DNA of 64,000 bases from positions 310,001-374,000 of the forward strand of contig NZ_JAXCLA010000001.1 of assembly GCF_034043675.1 (NCBI RefSeq), in the 5' to 3' direction. Position numbers and translations under genes: made by a program. Numbering within the stretch: the stretch's first letter is position 1; every line of letters begins with the position of its first letter. Origin of the DNA: KK5 sp034043675 (GTDB lineage Bacteria; Pseudomonadota; Gammaproteobacteria; Burkholderiales; Burkholderiaceae_C). This document shows positions 33,538 to 42,479 of the stretch, in pieces. Under the pieces are notes generated by a model. That model ran no database searches. It was not told the origin of the DNA and saw only the letters and a list, made by a program, of their open reading frames with translations.

Positions 33538-34136
33538 GCCGCCTCCGTCCAGTCGAATTCCATCTGCCGCGCGGTGCGCAGCGCCAGCTCGCGGCCATGC
33601 AGCCGCGCTACCAGATGCAGGCTCATGTCGATGCCCGCGGAGATGCCGGCTGAGGTGACGATGCGGCCGCTGTCCACCCAGCGCACGCCTTCGCGGACGC
33701 GCAGGCCAGGGCGGAGCGCCCGCAGCGCCTCGATGTCCTCCCAGTGCGTCGTCGCCTCCAGGCCGTCCAGCAAGCCGGCCTCCGCCAGCAGCAGCGCGCC
33801 GGTGCAGACGGAGGCGAGGATGCGCGCGGACTTCGCCTGCGCGGCGATCCACGCCAGCAGCTCGGCATGGCCCAGCTCGGCGTCGACCACGCCGCCCGGC
33901 ACGATCGCGCAGTCCAGCGGCGGGTGCTCGCGCAGCGAGCAGTCCGGCGTCACGCGCAGGCCGGCCCGCGCACGGACCGGCGCCGTGCCGTCGCCGAGCG
34001 CGAACACGCGGAACAGCGGCGGCGCATCGGCCGGCTGGCTGCGCCCGTGCACGCGCGCTGCGGTGGTGAAGACCTCGTACGGCCCGGCCATGTCCAGCAG
34101 CTCCATCTCGTCGAAAACCACGATGCCCACGTTCAT
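33534..34136 (-). CDS. DJ-1/PfpI-family protein
   Basis: A 200-residue DJ-1/PfpI (class I glutamine amidotransferase-like) protein. It opens MNVGIVVFDEMELLDMAGPYEVF, has the nucleophile-elbow Cys in ILASVCTGALLLAEAGLLDG (about C107) and the TTHW motif. It lacks the AraC DNA-binding tail of its neighbour. Such proteins are annotated as isonitrile hydratase-like or intracellular peptidase-like; function here is unknown. AGGAGG precedes ATG 34136. It is operonic with the downstream aminotransferase and divergent from a DJ-1/AraC fusion regulator. Confidence 0.85.
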   Translation of the reverse strand: MNVGIVVFDEMELLDMAGPYEVFTTAARVHGRSQPADAPPLFRVFALGDGTAPVRARAGLRVTPDCSLREHPPLDCAIVPGGVVDAELGHAELLAWIAAQAKSARILASVCTGALLLAEAGLLDGLEATTHWEDIEALRALRPGLRVREGVRWVDSGRIVTSAGISAGIDMSLHLVARLHGRELALRTARQMEFDWTEAA

Positions 34137-34254
34137 CGGCGATGCCTCCTGTTGAAGAGCTTCGCACTTTGCAGCGACTGGTCCGAGGCCGCCATGACGC
34201 AGTTCCCACCTTTTCTGCCACACGCATCGCCCGCCCGTTCGGCCAGAATGGCGC

Positions 34255-35229
34255 ATGGCCTGCCGCATCAACTTCGTCCTGTTCCCCGGCTTCCAGCAGC
34301 TCGACCTGGCCGGACCGATGGCCGTGTTCGAGGTCGCGCGGCTGGCGCAGCCGGCCAGCTACCGCTGGCGCCTGGTGGCGAGCCAGCCGCGCAGCGCGCG
34401 CAGCTCCGCGGGCGTCGACTGGCCGGTGCAGGCGCTGCCGCGGCAACTCGGTGCGGACGATCTCGTGATGGTGATCGGCGGCGATGGCGTGGACGCCGCC
34501 TGCCGCGATGCGCGGCTGGTCGCCTGGCTGGCGCGCGCCAGCCGCTCAGGCGCGCGGATCGCCAGCATCTGCAGCGGCAGCCTGGTGCTCGCGGCGGCAG
34601 GCCTGCTGGATCACCGGACGGCGACGACGCACTGGTCGCGCAGCCGCCAGTTCGCGAGCGATTTCCCTGCCGTGCAGCTGCAGCCGGACCGCATCTACGT
34701 GCGCGAGCCCGCGGCCCGGCGCGGCGCCAGCCGCCTGCCCGAGCTCTGGACCAGCGCGGGCATGACGGCGGGCATCGACCTGTGCCTGGCCCTGGTCGCA
34801 CGCGACTGCGGCGAAGAGGTGGCGGGCGAGGCGGCGCGCCAGCTGGTGGTTGAGCGCCGCCGGCCGGGCGGGCAGTCGCAGTTCTCACCGCTGCTCGACA
34901 TGCAGCGGCCGGAGGGCCGCTTCGGCGCGCTGCTCGATCAGGTCCGGCGTGATCTGGCCAGGGACCATCGCGTGGACGAGCTGGCGGCGCTCGCCTGCAT
35001 GAGCCCGCGTCACTTCGCGCGTTGCTTCCGCGAGGAGACCGGCGTCACGCCGGCTCACGCGATCGAGCGGCTGCGCGTGGAGGCGGCGCGTGGCGCGCTG
35101 GAGGGCGGCCAGCCCTCGGTGCAGCGCATCGCCGAGGACTGCGGCTTCGGCAGCACCGAGCGGATGCGCCGCTCGTTCCAGCGCCTGCTGGGAAGGCCGC
35201 CGGCGGCCTTCCGGAAGGCGCGCGCCTAG
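34255..35229 (+). CDS. GlxA-family regulator: DJ-1 domain plus AraC DNA-binding domain
   Basis: A 324-residue GlxA-type regulator. The N-terminal DJ-1/PfpI domain (CRINFVLFPGFQQLDLAGPMAVFEV ... RIASICSGSLVLAAAGLLDHRTATTHW, elbow Cys about 107) is fused to a C-terminal AraC HTH (DELAALACMSPRHFARCFREETGVTPAHAIERLRVEAAR ... IAEDCGFGSTERMRRSF). Its sensor half is paralogous to the adjacent stand-alone DJ-1 protein, which together with the aminotransferase is its likely target. It is divergent with a 118-bp control region. The stop TAG shares CTAG with the convergent glk stop. Confidence 0.92.
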   Translation: MACRINFVLFPGFQQLDLAGPMAVFEVARLAQPASYRWRLVASQPRSARSSAGVDWPVQALPRQLGADDLVMVIGGDGVDAACRDARLVAWLARASRSGARIASICSGSLVLAAAGLLDHRTATTHWSRSRQFASDFPAVQLQPDRIYVREPAARRGASRLPELWTSAGMTAGIDLCLALVARDCGEEVAGEAARQLVVERRRPGGQSQFSPLLDMQRPEGRFGALLDQVRRDLARDHRVDELAALACMSPRHFARCFREETGVTPAHAIERLRVEAARGALEGGQPSVQRIAEDCGFGSTERMRRSFQRLLGRPPAAFRKARA

Positions 35230-36212
35230 AAGTGCTCGATCGCCCGCGCCGCGCCGAACAGCGCCGGGCTCTGCTTGGCCAGGATCACCAGGGCCGGCAT
35301 CGCCGCCAGGTAGTCCTTGAAGCGGCCCTTGTTCTCCATCCGCTCGCGGAACGGCGAGGCATCGAAGCGTGCGCCCAGGCGCGGCACGATGCCGCCGCCG
35401 ATGTAGACGCCGCCGTGCGCGCCCAGCGTCAGCGCCAGGTTGCCGGCCGCGGTGCCGAGGAAGGCGCAGAACAGGTCGATGGTCTCGCTGCAGCGGGGCT
35501 CGTCGCGCTCCAGCGCGCCGGCGGTGATCGCAGCGGCTTCCAGCGGCGTGGGTGTCGCCACGCCATCGAGCTGCTGCAGCGCGAGGTGGATGTCCACCAG
35601 GCCCTGGCCGCAGCAGGCGCGCTCGGCCGACATGTGGCCGTAGCGGGCGCCGATGATGTCCAGCACGGCCTGCTCGCGCGGCGTGCAGCCGGCCAGGGTG
35701 ATGTGGCCGCCCTCGCCTTCCAGCGGCACCCAGCCGCCGTGTCCGTTGGGCAGAAGGCCCGAAACGCCCAGGCCCGTGCCGGCGCCGATCAGCGCGATCG
35801 GCGCATGCGGCCGCGCCGCGCCGCCGCCGACCTGGCGCAGTTCCTCCGCCTTCAGGTCCGGCAGCGCCAGCGCCAGCGCGGTGAAATCGTTCAGCATGCG
35901 CAGCAGCTCGAAGCCGAAATTCGCCTTCAGCGCCGAGATCGAGAAGCTCCAGTGGTGGTTGGTCATCTTGACCTGGTCGCCGACGATCGGATTGGCGATC
36001 GCGATCGCGCAGGCCGGCGGCGCGCTGCGGCCGATGCGCTGCAGGTAGGCTGCGATGGCGTCGGCGATCGAGGCGTAGTCGGCGCAGGGCAGGATCTGCA
36101 CATCGGTGATCGCCGCGCCGCGGCTGGCTTGCCAGGCGAAGCGGGCGTTGGTGCCGCCGACGTCGGCGAGGAGGCGCGCGGCGCCGCTGTTGCTGCTGGA
36201 GTTCGTGCTCAT
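35226..36212 (-). CDS. glk: Glucokinase
   Basis: A 328-residue Glk-type (ASKHA) glucokinase that phosphorylates glucose with ATP. The phosphate-1 motif LLADVGGTNARFAW lies at about 13-26, the substrate loop LNDFTALALALP (about 110), ALIGAGTGLGVSGLLP with the GxGxGxG loop, the LEGEGGHI sugar block, and a C-terminal GGVYIGGGIVPRLG. ATG 36212 is chosen over longer in-frame candidates because the family starts a few residues before LLADVGG. Length is normal. Neighbours are an MFS carrier and MtfA, which in E. coli affects glucose uptake. Confidence 0.93.
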   Translation of the reverse strand: MSTNSSSNSGAARLLADVGGTNARFAWQASRGAAITDVQILPCADYASIADAIAAYLQRIGRSAPPACAIAIANPIVGDQVKMTNHHWSFSISALKANFGFELLRMLNDFTALALALPDLKAEELRQVGGGAARPHAPIALIGAGTGLGVSGLLPNGHGGWVPLEGEGGHITLAGCTPREQAVLDIIGARYGHMSAERACCGQGLVDIHLALQQLDGVATPTPLEAAAITAGALERDEPRCSETIDLFCAFLGTAAGNLALTLGAHGGVYIGGGIVPRLGARFDASPFRERMENKGRFKDYLAAMPALVILAKQSPALFGAARAIEHF

Positions 36213-36282
36213 GGCGCGCATTCTGCTGCAAGCGATTCGCGCCGGGTTACATCGGCGGATCAATCGCGCCGCACTGAATCTC

Positions 36283-37479
36283 CTACTCGCCGGCCCGCCA
36301 CAGCACCAGCAAGGCCGCCATTCCCGCCATCAGCACCAGCGCCGTCAGCCACAAGGTGCCGGCGTAGCTGCCGCTGGCGTGCACCATGTAGCCGGCCAGC
36401 GCCGGCGCGCTGATCTGCGCCAGGCCGTAGCCCAGGGTCAGCCGCGCCATCGCCTTGCCGGGGTTGGCCGGGGAGCGGCGGCCCACTAGCGCCAGGGTCA
36501 GGCTGACGATGCCGATCGAGGTGGCGCCATAGATCAGGGCCCCGGCCAGCGCGGCGGCCAGCCCGCCCGACAGCACCTGCAGCAGCACGCCGATGATCTG
36601 CAGCCCGAAGGCCAGCAGCAGGGTCGGCAGGCCGCCCAGCCGGCGCGCGACACGGTCCCACAGGAACACCGCGGGCGTGGCCGCCAGCCCGACCAGCAGC
36701 CAGCTCAGCGGCCCCTGGCCGGCCAGCAGCGGCTGGCGCTCGACGATGGCGGCGATGAAGGTGCCGTCGATCACGAAGCCCCAACCGGCGCAGAAGTAGC
36801 TGAACATCATCAGCACCATCCAGCGGCGGCTCGGGGCGGAGGCCGATGCGGCAGGCGCTGCCGGATCCGCGACAGGCAGCGGCGGTGGCACCGGCGGCCG
36901 CCAGGCCCAGGCCGGCGCCAGGAACAGCAGCAGGCCGAGGAAGGCGAAGCCCTGCCACTGCCGGGCCCAGTCCAACCCCAGCCGCGTCATGCCCATCGCG
37001 CCCAGCGCCGAGACGACAATGCCCAGGCCGATGCCGGAGAAATACTTGCCCAGCTCGGGCGGCCGGCCGTGGCGCATCAGCCAGTTCAGCACCAGGCCGG
37101 ATCCCAGCAGCATGCCGGCCGCACCGCACAGCCCGCCCAGGTAGCGCGACAGCGCCCAGGCCGCCGGCCACACGCCCATGCCCATCAGCATCGTCACCAG
37201 CAGGCTCAGCCAGATGCCGATGCCGTAGAGGCGATGCCGCAGCGCCGGCCCGTCGAGCCAGGACGCCAGCAGCGCGCCGCTCATGTAGCCGGCGTAGTTG
37301 ACCGCGGCCATCCAGCCGCCTGCCGTGTCGCTGAGGCCGGCCTGCTGCTGCATCAGCGGCAGCAGCGGCGTGTAGGCGAAGCGGCCGAGGCCCAGCGTCA
37401 GCACCAGGGCGCAGACGCCGCCGGTGATGACCTGCCAGGGCTGCAGGGGTCGGGTCTCAGTCTGGGCGCTTGCAATCAT
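36283..37479 (-). CDS. MFS transporter, YbfB/YjiJ-like
   Basis: A 398-residue, 12-helix major facilitator of the YbfB/YjiJ family (VITGGVCALVLTLGLGRFAYTPLLPLM is the family opening). The central loop is Pro-rich (PPVPPPLPVADPAAPAAS). No substrate-specific motif is visible; homologues are uncharacterised and sometimes labelled MFS sugar or aromatic carriers. It lies 70 bp upstream of glk on the same strand, so cotranscription and a role in sugar movement are possible. Its start faces mtfA with 56 bp between. Confidence 0.87.
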   Translation of the reverse strand: MIASAQTETRPLQPWQVITGGVCALVLTLGLGRFAYTPLLPLMQQQAGLSDTAGGWMAAVNYAGYMSGALLASWLDGPALRHRLYGIGIWLSLLVTMLMGMGVWPAAWALSRYLGGLCGAAGMLLGSGLVLNWLMRHGRPPELGKYFSGIGLGIVVSALGAMGMTRLGLDWARQWQGFAFLGLLLFLAPAWAWRPPVPPPLPVADPAAPAASASAPSRRWMVLMMFSYFCAGWGFVIDGTFIAAIVERQPLLAGQGPLSWLLVGLAATPAVFLWDRVARRLGGLPTLLLAFGLQIIGVLLQVLSGGLAAALAGALIYGATSIGIVSLTLALVGRRSPANPGKAMARLTLGYGLAQISAPALAGYMVHASGSYAGTLWLTALVLMAGMAALLVLWRAGE

Positions 37480-37535
37480 CCCGCGAGCGTACGCGAAGGG
37501 CTTGTCATTTGCTGGCGCGCACCCAACTACGCCCG

Positions 37536-38372
37536 ATGAACACCGCCCTGATCACCATGCTCGTCGTCGCTGCCCTGTCCACGGCGATCGTGGCGGGGCT
37601 GATGTCGCAGCCGATGCGCGCACGGCGCCGGCGTGCCCGCATCGCCGCCCAGCCCTTCCCGCAGGCCTGGCGCCGCATCCTGCGCCGCCGCGTGCCGCAG
37701 GCGGCGCGCTTGCCGGCCGACCTGCAGCTGCGGCTGAAATCGCTGATCCAGGTCTTCCTGGCCGAGAAGCCCATCATCGGCTGCGCCGGCCTGGAGGTCA
37801 CCGACGAGATGCGCGTCACCATCGCCGCCCAGGCTTGCCTGCCGCTGCTGGGCGCGGCGCGCGGTTTCTACCCGGAGCTGAAGCAGGTGCTGGTGTACCC
37901 CGGCGCCTTCGTCGTCGACCGCCCCGCGCCGGGCCCCGGCGGCGTGCAGATGGACCAGCGCCGCGCGCTGGCCGGCGAGAGCTGGGTGCAGGGCCAGGTC
38001 TTGCTGTCCTGGCACGACGTCGTCGCCGGCGCCGCCGACCCGGACGACGGCCACAACGTCGTCATCCACGAGTTCGCCCACCAGCTCGACCAGGCCAAGG
38101 GCTTCGCCAACGGCGCGCCGCCGCTGAAGGACAAGGCCAGCTATCGCGCCTGGTCGCTGGTGATGCAGCGCGAGTACGACGCGCTGCGCCAGCGCGCTGC
38201 CATCGGCGAGCCAGGCCTGCTGGACCCCTACGGCGCCACCGACCCGGCGGAGTTCTTCGCCGTCGCCAGCGAGGTGTTCTTCGAGCGCGGCGCCGAGATG
38301 GCCTGGCAGCACCCGGCCCTGTACGAGCAGCTGAAGCGCTACTACCGCGTCGACCCGGTCAGTTGGACTTGA
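37536..38372 (+). CDS. mtfA: MtfA-family zinc peptidase
   Basis: A 278-residue gluzincin-like peptidase. An N-terminal hydrophobic stretch (residues 4-22) is followed by a basic segment, then the conserved EKPIIGCAGLEVTDEMRVTIAAQACLPLLG block and the zinc motif HEFAHQLD (178-185) with a distal AEFFAVASEVFFE glutamate. E. coli MtfA binds the repressor Mlc and thereby stimulates glucose PTS expression. Here it adjoins glk and an MFS gene, a striking sugar-linked context, although no Mlc is visible. The chosen ATG gives the common MtfA start. Confidence 0.93.
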   Translation: MNTALITMLVVAALSTAIVAGLMSQPMRARRRRARIAAQPFPQAWRRILRRRVPQAARLPADLQLRLKSLIQVFLAEKPIIGCAGLEVTDEMRVTIAAQACLPLLGAARGFYPELKQVLVYPGAFVVDRPAPGPGGVQMDQRRALAGESWVQGQVLLSWHDVVAGAADPDDGHNVVIHEFAHQLDQAKGFANGAPPLKDKASYRAWSLVMQREYDALRQRAAIGEPGLLDPYGATDPAEFFAVASEVFFERGAEMAWQHPALYEQLKRYYRVDPVSWT

Positions 38373-39279
38373 CGGGCGCCGGGCCGCTGGCCGGCGCGGA
38401 GCTGGAAATGGGCGCGAGCTTCGGTTCGCTTGCCGTCACTTCGTTCGTGACCGGGCGGATGGCCTTGTAGGCCGAGCGCTCCACCGATTCGACCAGCTTG
38501 CCGATCAGCGCCGCGCCCGACATCTGGCTGCCGACGTCCAGCGCCGTGGAGTCCGGGTCGGCGTACTTGGTGTTGTCGAAATGGCGCTCGCGCTTGAGCA
38601 GCGCCATCGACTTGGCGTCGTAGGTCAGGCGCTCAAAGTACATATAGGACGCCACATAGGTGGCGGAATGCGCCGTCTCGCCCGTGCGCGGATTGACGGT
38701 CTTGTAGTCGCCCTCGGTCTCGGTCGAGATGACGGCGTTGGCGGCCGAGCCGTCGGCAATGCCGTCCATGTCGAACTCCTGCGGCGCGTTCGGCTGCAGA
38801 TAGATGCCGATGCCGCTGAGCTTGGTGCCGACGCCCTGCATCTCCGCGTCGCTGTAGGCCGGCACGATCACCTCGATGCGGTCCCAGCCCTGCCGCTCCG
38901 GCAGGCTGCGCAGATGCTCGGTCAGCGACGCGAGCACGATGTCCTGGCGCTCGCGTCCGCGCGCCTTCGCCATCTTGGCGGCCACGTCGGCAGGCATGTC
39001 CCACTGCAGCAGCACGTGCTGGGCGGCGGGGTCTTCGTCCGTCAGCGCTTTGTCGAGTCCGCGCAGCACCGCGTAGTTGAGCGCCTGGTTGGACACCTGC
39101 ACCGTCTCGCGCTTGTAGGGCTCGGCACGGCTGCTGGAGAGCTTGAGCTGGCGCACGTACTCGACGCGGTCCCCGACCGCGGCGAGCAGGGCCACGGTTT
39201 GCGGCGTCGTCGGCGGCGCGTCCGGCGCGGCGGCAGCGGCGAGCGGCAAGGTCAGGGCAAGAAGGGCAAGCGATCTCAT
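38359..39279 (-). CDS. Exported hypothetical protein
   Basis: A 306-residue secreted or periplasmic protein. The signal peptide is residues 1-18 (MRSLALLALTLPLAAAAA). The mature part has a mixed alpha/beta composition (QTVALLAAVGDRVEYVRQLKLSSSRAEPYKRETV) and a Ser/Pro/Ala tail. No known catalytic motif is recognised. Homologues are widespread uncharacterised proteins of Burkholderiales. It overlaps mtfA convergently by 14 bp. The 178 bp upstream (39280-39457) contain no recognised element. Confidence 0.7.
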   Translation of the reverse strand: MRSLALLALTLPLAAAAAPDAPPTTPQTVALLAAVGDRVEYVRQLKLSSSRAEPYKRETVQVSNQALNYAVLRGLDKALTDEDPAAQHVLLQWDMPADVAAKMAKARGRERQDIVLASLTEHLRSLPERQGWDRIEVIVPAYSDAEMQGVGTKLSGIGIYLQPNAPQEFDMDGIADGSAANAVISTETEGDYKTVNPRTGETAHSATYVASYMYFERLTYDAKSMALLKRERHFDNTKYADPDSTALDVGSQMSGAALIGKLVESVERSAYKAIRPVTNEVTASEPKLAPISSSAPASGPAPVKSN

Positions 39280-39457
39280 CGGCGCGCGTCGGCAAGTGTG
39301 GAGGTGCGCGGATGCTAGGGGCGGTATGTGTGGCGCTTGTGAAGCGGCCGGCGCGAAGCGATCGCGCGAGCCGAGCCTGTCGGATCTGTACGACGCCACC
39401 GTCAACGGGGCTCCTCGCCAGAGATGGCAAGGCAGTCAAAGCCCGATGGGCAATGCC

Positions 39458-40882
39458 CTACAACGGTCGCTCGGAGTTGCGTTGGCCGTCGGTGCGGTCG
39501 ACCGGCAGCGGGCCAAACAGCACTCTGAATTCGGCACCCGTGCCGCTGGAGTTGTCCTGATAACCCAGGCTCCAGCCGTGCGCGGTCGCGATCTGTCGGC
39601 AGATGGAGAGGCCCAGCCCGGCCCCCTGATAGGGCGCACGCCCGCCGCGCCAGAAGCGGGTGAACAGGCGTGGCACGTCCTGCTCGGCCACGCCGGGGCC
39701 TTCGTCGCTGACCGACAGGCAGGTTTGTGAGAGGCGGATCGTGATAACACCGCCCGCCGGCGAATGATGGATGGCGTTCTCGACCAGGTTCTTCACCAGC
39801 GTCAACAAGGCCCCTCGATCGGCCTCGATCGGTGAGGGGGCAGCGCCCTGCGCGAGCGAGAGATAGACGTTCTGGCTTTCAGCCGAACGTGCCAGGTAAG
39901 CCATGGCCTCTTCGACGACTTCTCGAACGCTCAAGAGTTCGAACTGGAAATTCTGGATCTCGCTGACCTCGGCAAGCTGGAGCAGTTGCTGGACGTGGAT
40001 CGCCATCAGGTCGATGTCTTTCAACAGCAAGTCGCCGTTGATGACGTTGCCCAGTTCGATCTCTGCGCGCATCAGAGTCAGCGGCGTCTTCAGCTCGTGG
40101 GCGGCCGCGGCCAGGAAGTCCTGCTGCACGCGGTAGCCCTGTTCCAGCCGCCCCAGCGCGCTGTTGAAGGCCTCGACCAGGGGCGCCACCTCGCTCGGCA
40201 GGTTGCGGCTTTCCACCCGCTGGGTGAGATTGCCGGGCCGGATCGCGGCCGCCGCCTCGGAGGCCTCCTCCAACGGTTGCAAGGCTCGCCGTCCTGTCCA
40301 CCAGGCGATCGTCGAGAAGATCAGGATGGCGAGCAGGCTGGTGAAGACGGCCGTGCCATAGAAGAGCGCACCGCCATGCGTGCGGATGCCGATGGCCAGC
40401 CGTTCGCTGCGCGCGTTTCGAACCAGATAGCGGCCACCACCGCGCTCGACGATGGATGTCATCACCTGCAGCGCGACCGCACCGTTGGCGATGCGGGTTA
40501 CGCCCCGCGAACCCTCGACCGGCATCCTGCGCAGCACCTCCAGCGCCGAGCCCTCCGGGGAAGCAAAGACCTCTCGCCCAGCGCTGTCCAGCACCTGGTA
40601 GGCAATGTCCTTGGTCAGCGCGTCCAGCGCGCTCCTTGCATCGGCCGAGCTGTCGATGGCGATCAGGCGTCCGCCGGCATCGAAGCGCATCGCCTGTTCC
40701 AGGTGGTCCTCCTGCTTGCTGGCGCCTTCCCAGGAAAAGGGCTCGGTCTGCACCCTGAGCAAAACCACCACGGCAGCGCCCAGCAGCAGCATCAGACCGA
40801 GCAGCGCACCGATCGACGCCAGCAGCAACCGGCCCAGCAGGCTGCGCGGCAGCCTAAGGAATCTGTCGAAGGGCAAAGCCAT
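39458..40882 (-). CDS. Sensor histidine kinase
   Basis: A 474-residue membrane kinase. TM1 lies at about residues 16-42, a periplasmic sensor at about 43-168, TM2 at about 170-195, then HAMP (RRALQPLEEASEAAAAIRPG), the H-box AAAHELKTPLTLMRAEIELG, N-box LVKNLVENAIHHSP and G-boxes DEGPGVAEQD and GAGLGLSICRQI. It is the third gene of a mipA-regulator-kinase operon, overlapping the response regulator by 29 bp. The periplasmic signal is unknown, but the MipA/OmpV partner is often envelope-stress-linked. Confidence 0.92.
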   Translation of the reverse strand: MALPFDRFLRLPRSLLGRLLLASIGALLGLMLLLGAAVVVLLRVQTEPFSWEGASKQEDHLEQAMRFDAGGRLIAIDSSADARSALDALTKDIAYQVLDSAGREVFASPEGSALEVLRRMPVEGSRGVTRIANGAVALQVMTSIVERGGGRYLVRNARSERLAIGIRTHGGALFYGTAVFTSLLAILIFSTIAWWTGRRALQPLEEASEAAAAIRPGNLTQRVESRNLPSEVAPLVEAFNSALGRLEQGYRVQQDFLAAAAHELKTPLTLMRAEIELGNVINGDLLLKDIDLMAIHVQQLLQLAEVSEIQNFQFELLSVREVVEEAMAYLARSAESQNVYLSLAQGAAPSPIEADRGALLTLVKNLVENAIHHSPAGGVITIRLSQTCLSVSDEGPGVAEQDVPRLFTRFWRGGRAPYQGAGLGLSICRQIATAHGWSLGYQDNSSGTGAEFRVLFGPLPVDRTDGQRNSERPL

Positions 40883-41531
40883 GGCCTCGGATGTTCACGA
40901 TCTGGAGTTCACTGCCGATGCCCTGCAACTTGCGCCGCAGCCGGTGCAGGGCAACGTCGAGCGCGTTGGGCGTCACCGGTTCGCCGATGCCCCAGGCCGC
41001 GTCTTCGAGCTTGGAGCGCTTGAGTGTCTGGCCGCCGGCACGTACCAGCGCGACCATGATCTGCAGCTCGGAGGTGGCCAGCGTGATCGACTCGTCGGCC
41101 CAGGTCATGCAGCCCGCCTCCGGCCGCACCTGCAGGCCGGCGAACTCGGGGTCGAGGCTCTGCAGGTTCTGGGTGCGCCGCGTGAGCGCCCTGACGCGAG
41201 CCACCATCTCCTGCATCGCAAAGGGCTTGGAAAGGTAGTCGTCGGCGCCCGCTTCCAGGCCGTCCACGCGATCGTGGATCGAATCGCGCGCCGTCAACAG
41301 CAGGCAGGGAATCGTGCTGCCGGACCGGCGCAGGCGTCGCACGAGATCGATGCCGTCGCCGTCGGGCAGGCCCCGGTCGATGACGGCCGTGGCGTACTTC
41401 TTCTGCACGATGGAAGCGAACGCCGACTCGATCCGCGAGAACACATCGACCTCGATGCCCGCAGTGGTCAAGGCCTGCGCGATCAGCGCGGCCAGGCGGT
41501 CGTGGTCCTCGACCAGCGCGATCCTGTTCAT
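40854..41531 (-). CDS. OmpR-family response regulator
   Basis: A 225-residue regulator. The receiver domain has acidic pair ED (8-9), phospho-acceptor Asp about 52 in AVIDRGLPDGDG, Thr in LLTARD and Lys in YLSKPF. The winged-helix output domain ends NALDVALHRLRRKLQGIGSELQIVNIRGHGFALR. It is paired with the overlapping kinase and preceded by mipA with a 23-bp gap. An atypical Arg after the acceptor Asp (DRGLP rather than DxxLP) is shared by QseB/PmrA-like regulators. Confidence 0.93.
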   Translation of the reverse strand: MNRIALVEDHDRLAALIAQALTTAGIEVDVFSRIESAFASIVQKKYATAVIDRGLPDGDGIDLVRRLRRSGSTIPCLLLTARDSIHDRVDGLEAGADDYLSKPFAMQEMVARVRALTRRTQNLQSLDPEFAGLQVRPEAGCMTWADESITLATSELQIMVALVRAGGQTLKRSKLEDAAWGIGEPVTPNALDVALHRLRRKLQGIGSELQIVNIRGHGFALRQIP

Positions 41532-41554
41532 CGCCGCATCATCGCCCCGCCCGT

Positions 41555-42325
41555 TCAGAAGCGATGCACATAGCCCAGGAGAAAGACCGGCGTCGTCTTC
41601 CTGTCGACGAGCGAACTGTCCGTGATGCCCTTGCCTAGCGACTTGACGCCCACGTCGGCGAAGATGGAATTCGCCGTGTCGATCATGAAGCCCGCGCGCA
41701 AGCCCGCCTCGAGGTTGACCGTCGAGCGCCCCGTGTAGGCCGTGCGATTCGCCGTGGCTTCGTCTGCCGTCACGCCGTAGTAGTAGTCCACGTACTTCTT
41801 GTCAACGAACTCCGCAGCGAGGTGGGGCGTGAGCAGGAAGGAGCCGGCGCGGAAATCGTGCTCGGCACCAAGCTTGAGCTGCAGACCCTTGCTCTTGCCA
41901 AGCGCGTCCGCCGCGAGATCGAGCGAGATCCTGCCGAGATCGCCCTTCCAGCGCACGGACGGGCCCAGCCAGAGGCTGCCCTGGCGGGAGTCCATGCCGT
42001 TCAGGATCGGTGCATCGCTGGCCTTGTAACCATCGCCCAGGGCGTACTTGAGACGCAGCGCGAAACTGAACGGGCCGGTCGAGCCGAGCTTCAGGTCCGC
42101 GCCCAGGCCGGCGATCCGGACGTAGTCGTTCTCATAGGACACGTTGGGGAACGCCACCGTCTTGTTGTCGGCGCCCGCATAGGGTCGCGCCATGCTCGCG
42201 ACGCCAATGCCGACGCGCCATGGCGTGGCGTCGGAGCCTGGCTCTTCGGCGGATGAAACGTTTGGCAGTAGCAGGGCCAGCAGCGAAGCCGAAAGTACGG
42301 CCTGCAATCGACGGGTGTTGAGCAA
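41555..42325 (-). CDS. MipA/OmpV-family outer-membrane protein
   Basis: A 256-residue MipA/OmpV beta-barrel. The signal peptide ends near SSAEE, then alternating beta strands (GPFSFALRLKYALGD, QGSLWLGPSVRWKGDLG, FRAGSFLLTPHLAAEFVDKKYVDYYYGVTADEA) with the terminal aromatic VHRF. E. coli MipA scaffolds MltA and PBP1b; OmpV homologues act as porin-like or adhesion proteins. It heads the operon with the two-component genes, implying the system senses and adjusts the envelope. The 154-bp upstream gap shows only weak GGAAAG/CTTTCC symmetry. Confidence 0.88.
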   Translation of the reverse strand: MLNTRRLQAVLSASLLALLLPNVSSAEEPGSDATPWRVGIGVASMARPYAGADNKTVAFPNVSYENDYVRIAGLGADLKLGSTGPFSFALRLKYALGDGYKASDAPILNGMDSRQGSLWLGPSVRWKGDLGRISLDLAADALGKSKGLQLKLGAEHDFRAGSFLLTPHLAAEFVDKKYVDYYYGVTADEATANRTAYTGRSTVNLEAGLRAGFMIDTANSIFADVGVKSLGKGITDSSLVDRKTTPVFLLGYVHRF

Positions 42326-42479
42326 GAGAACTCCTGAGGGCGGGGGTTGATTCCGGCCGCTATCGTCAGGGAAAGTCTCTTACCGAATCCTTTCCGACCC
42401 GCGGCCCTGCTTGCGCCTCGTGCAGCGGAGCAGTCAGCCGCGTTAGCCCTCACTCACCCCTCGGTGTAGTCGGAAGCGG

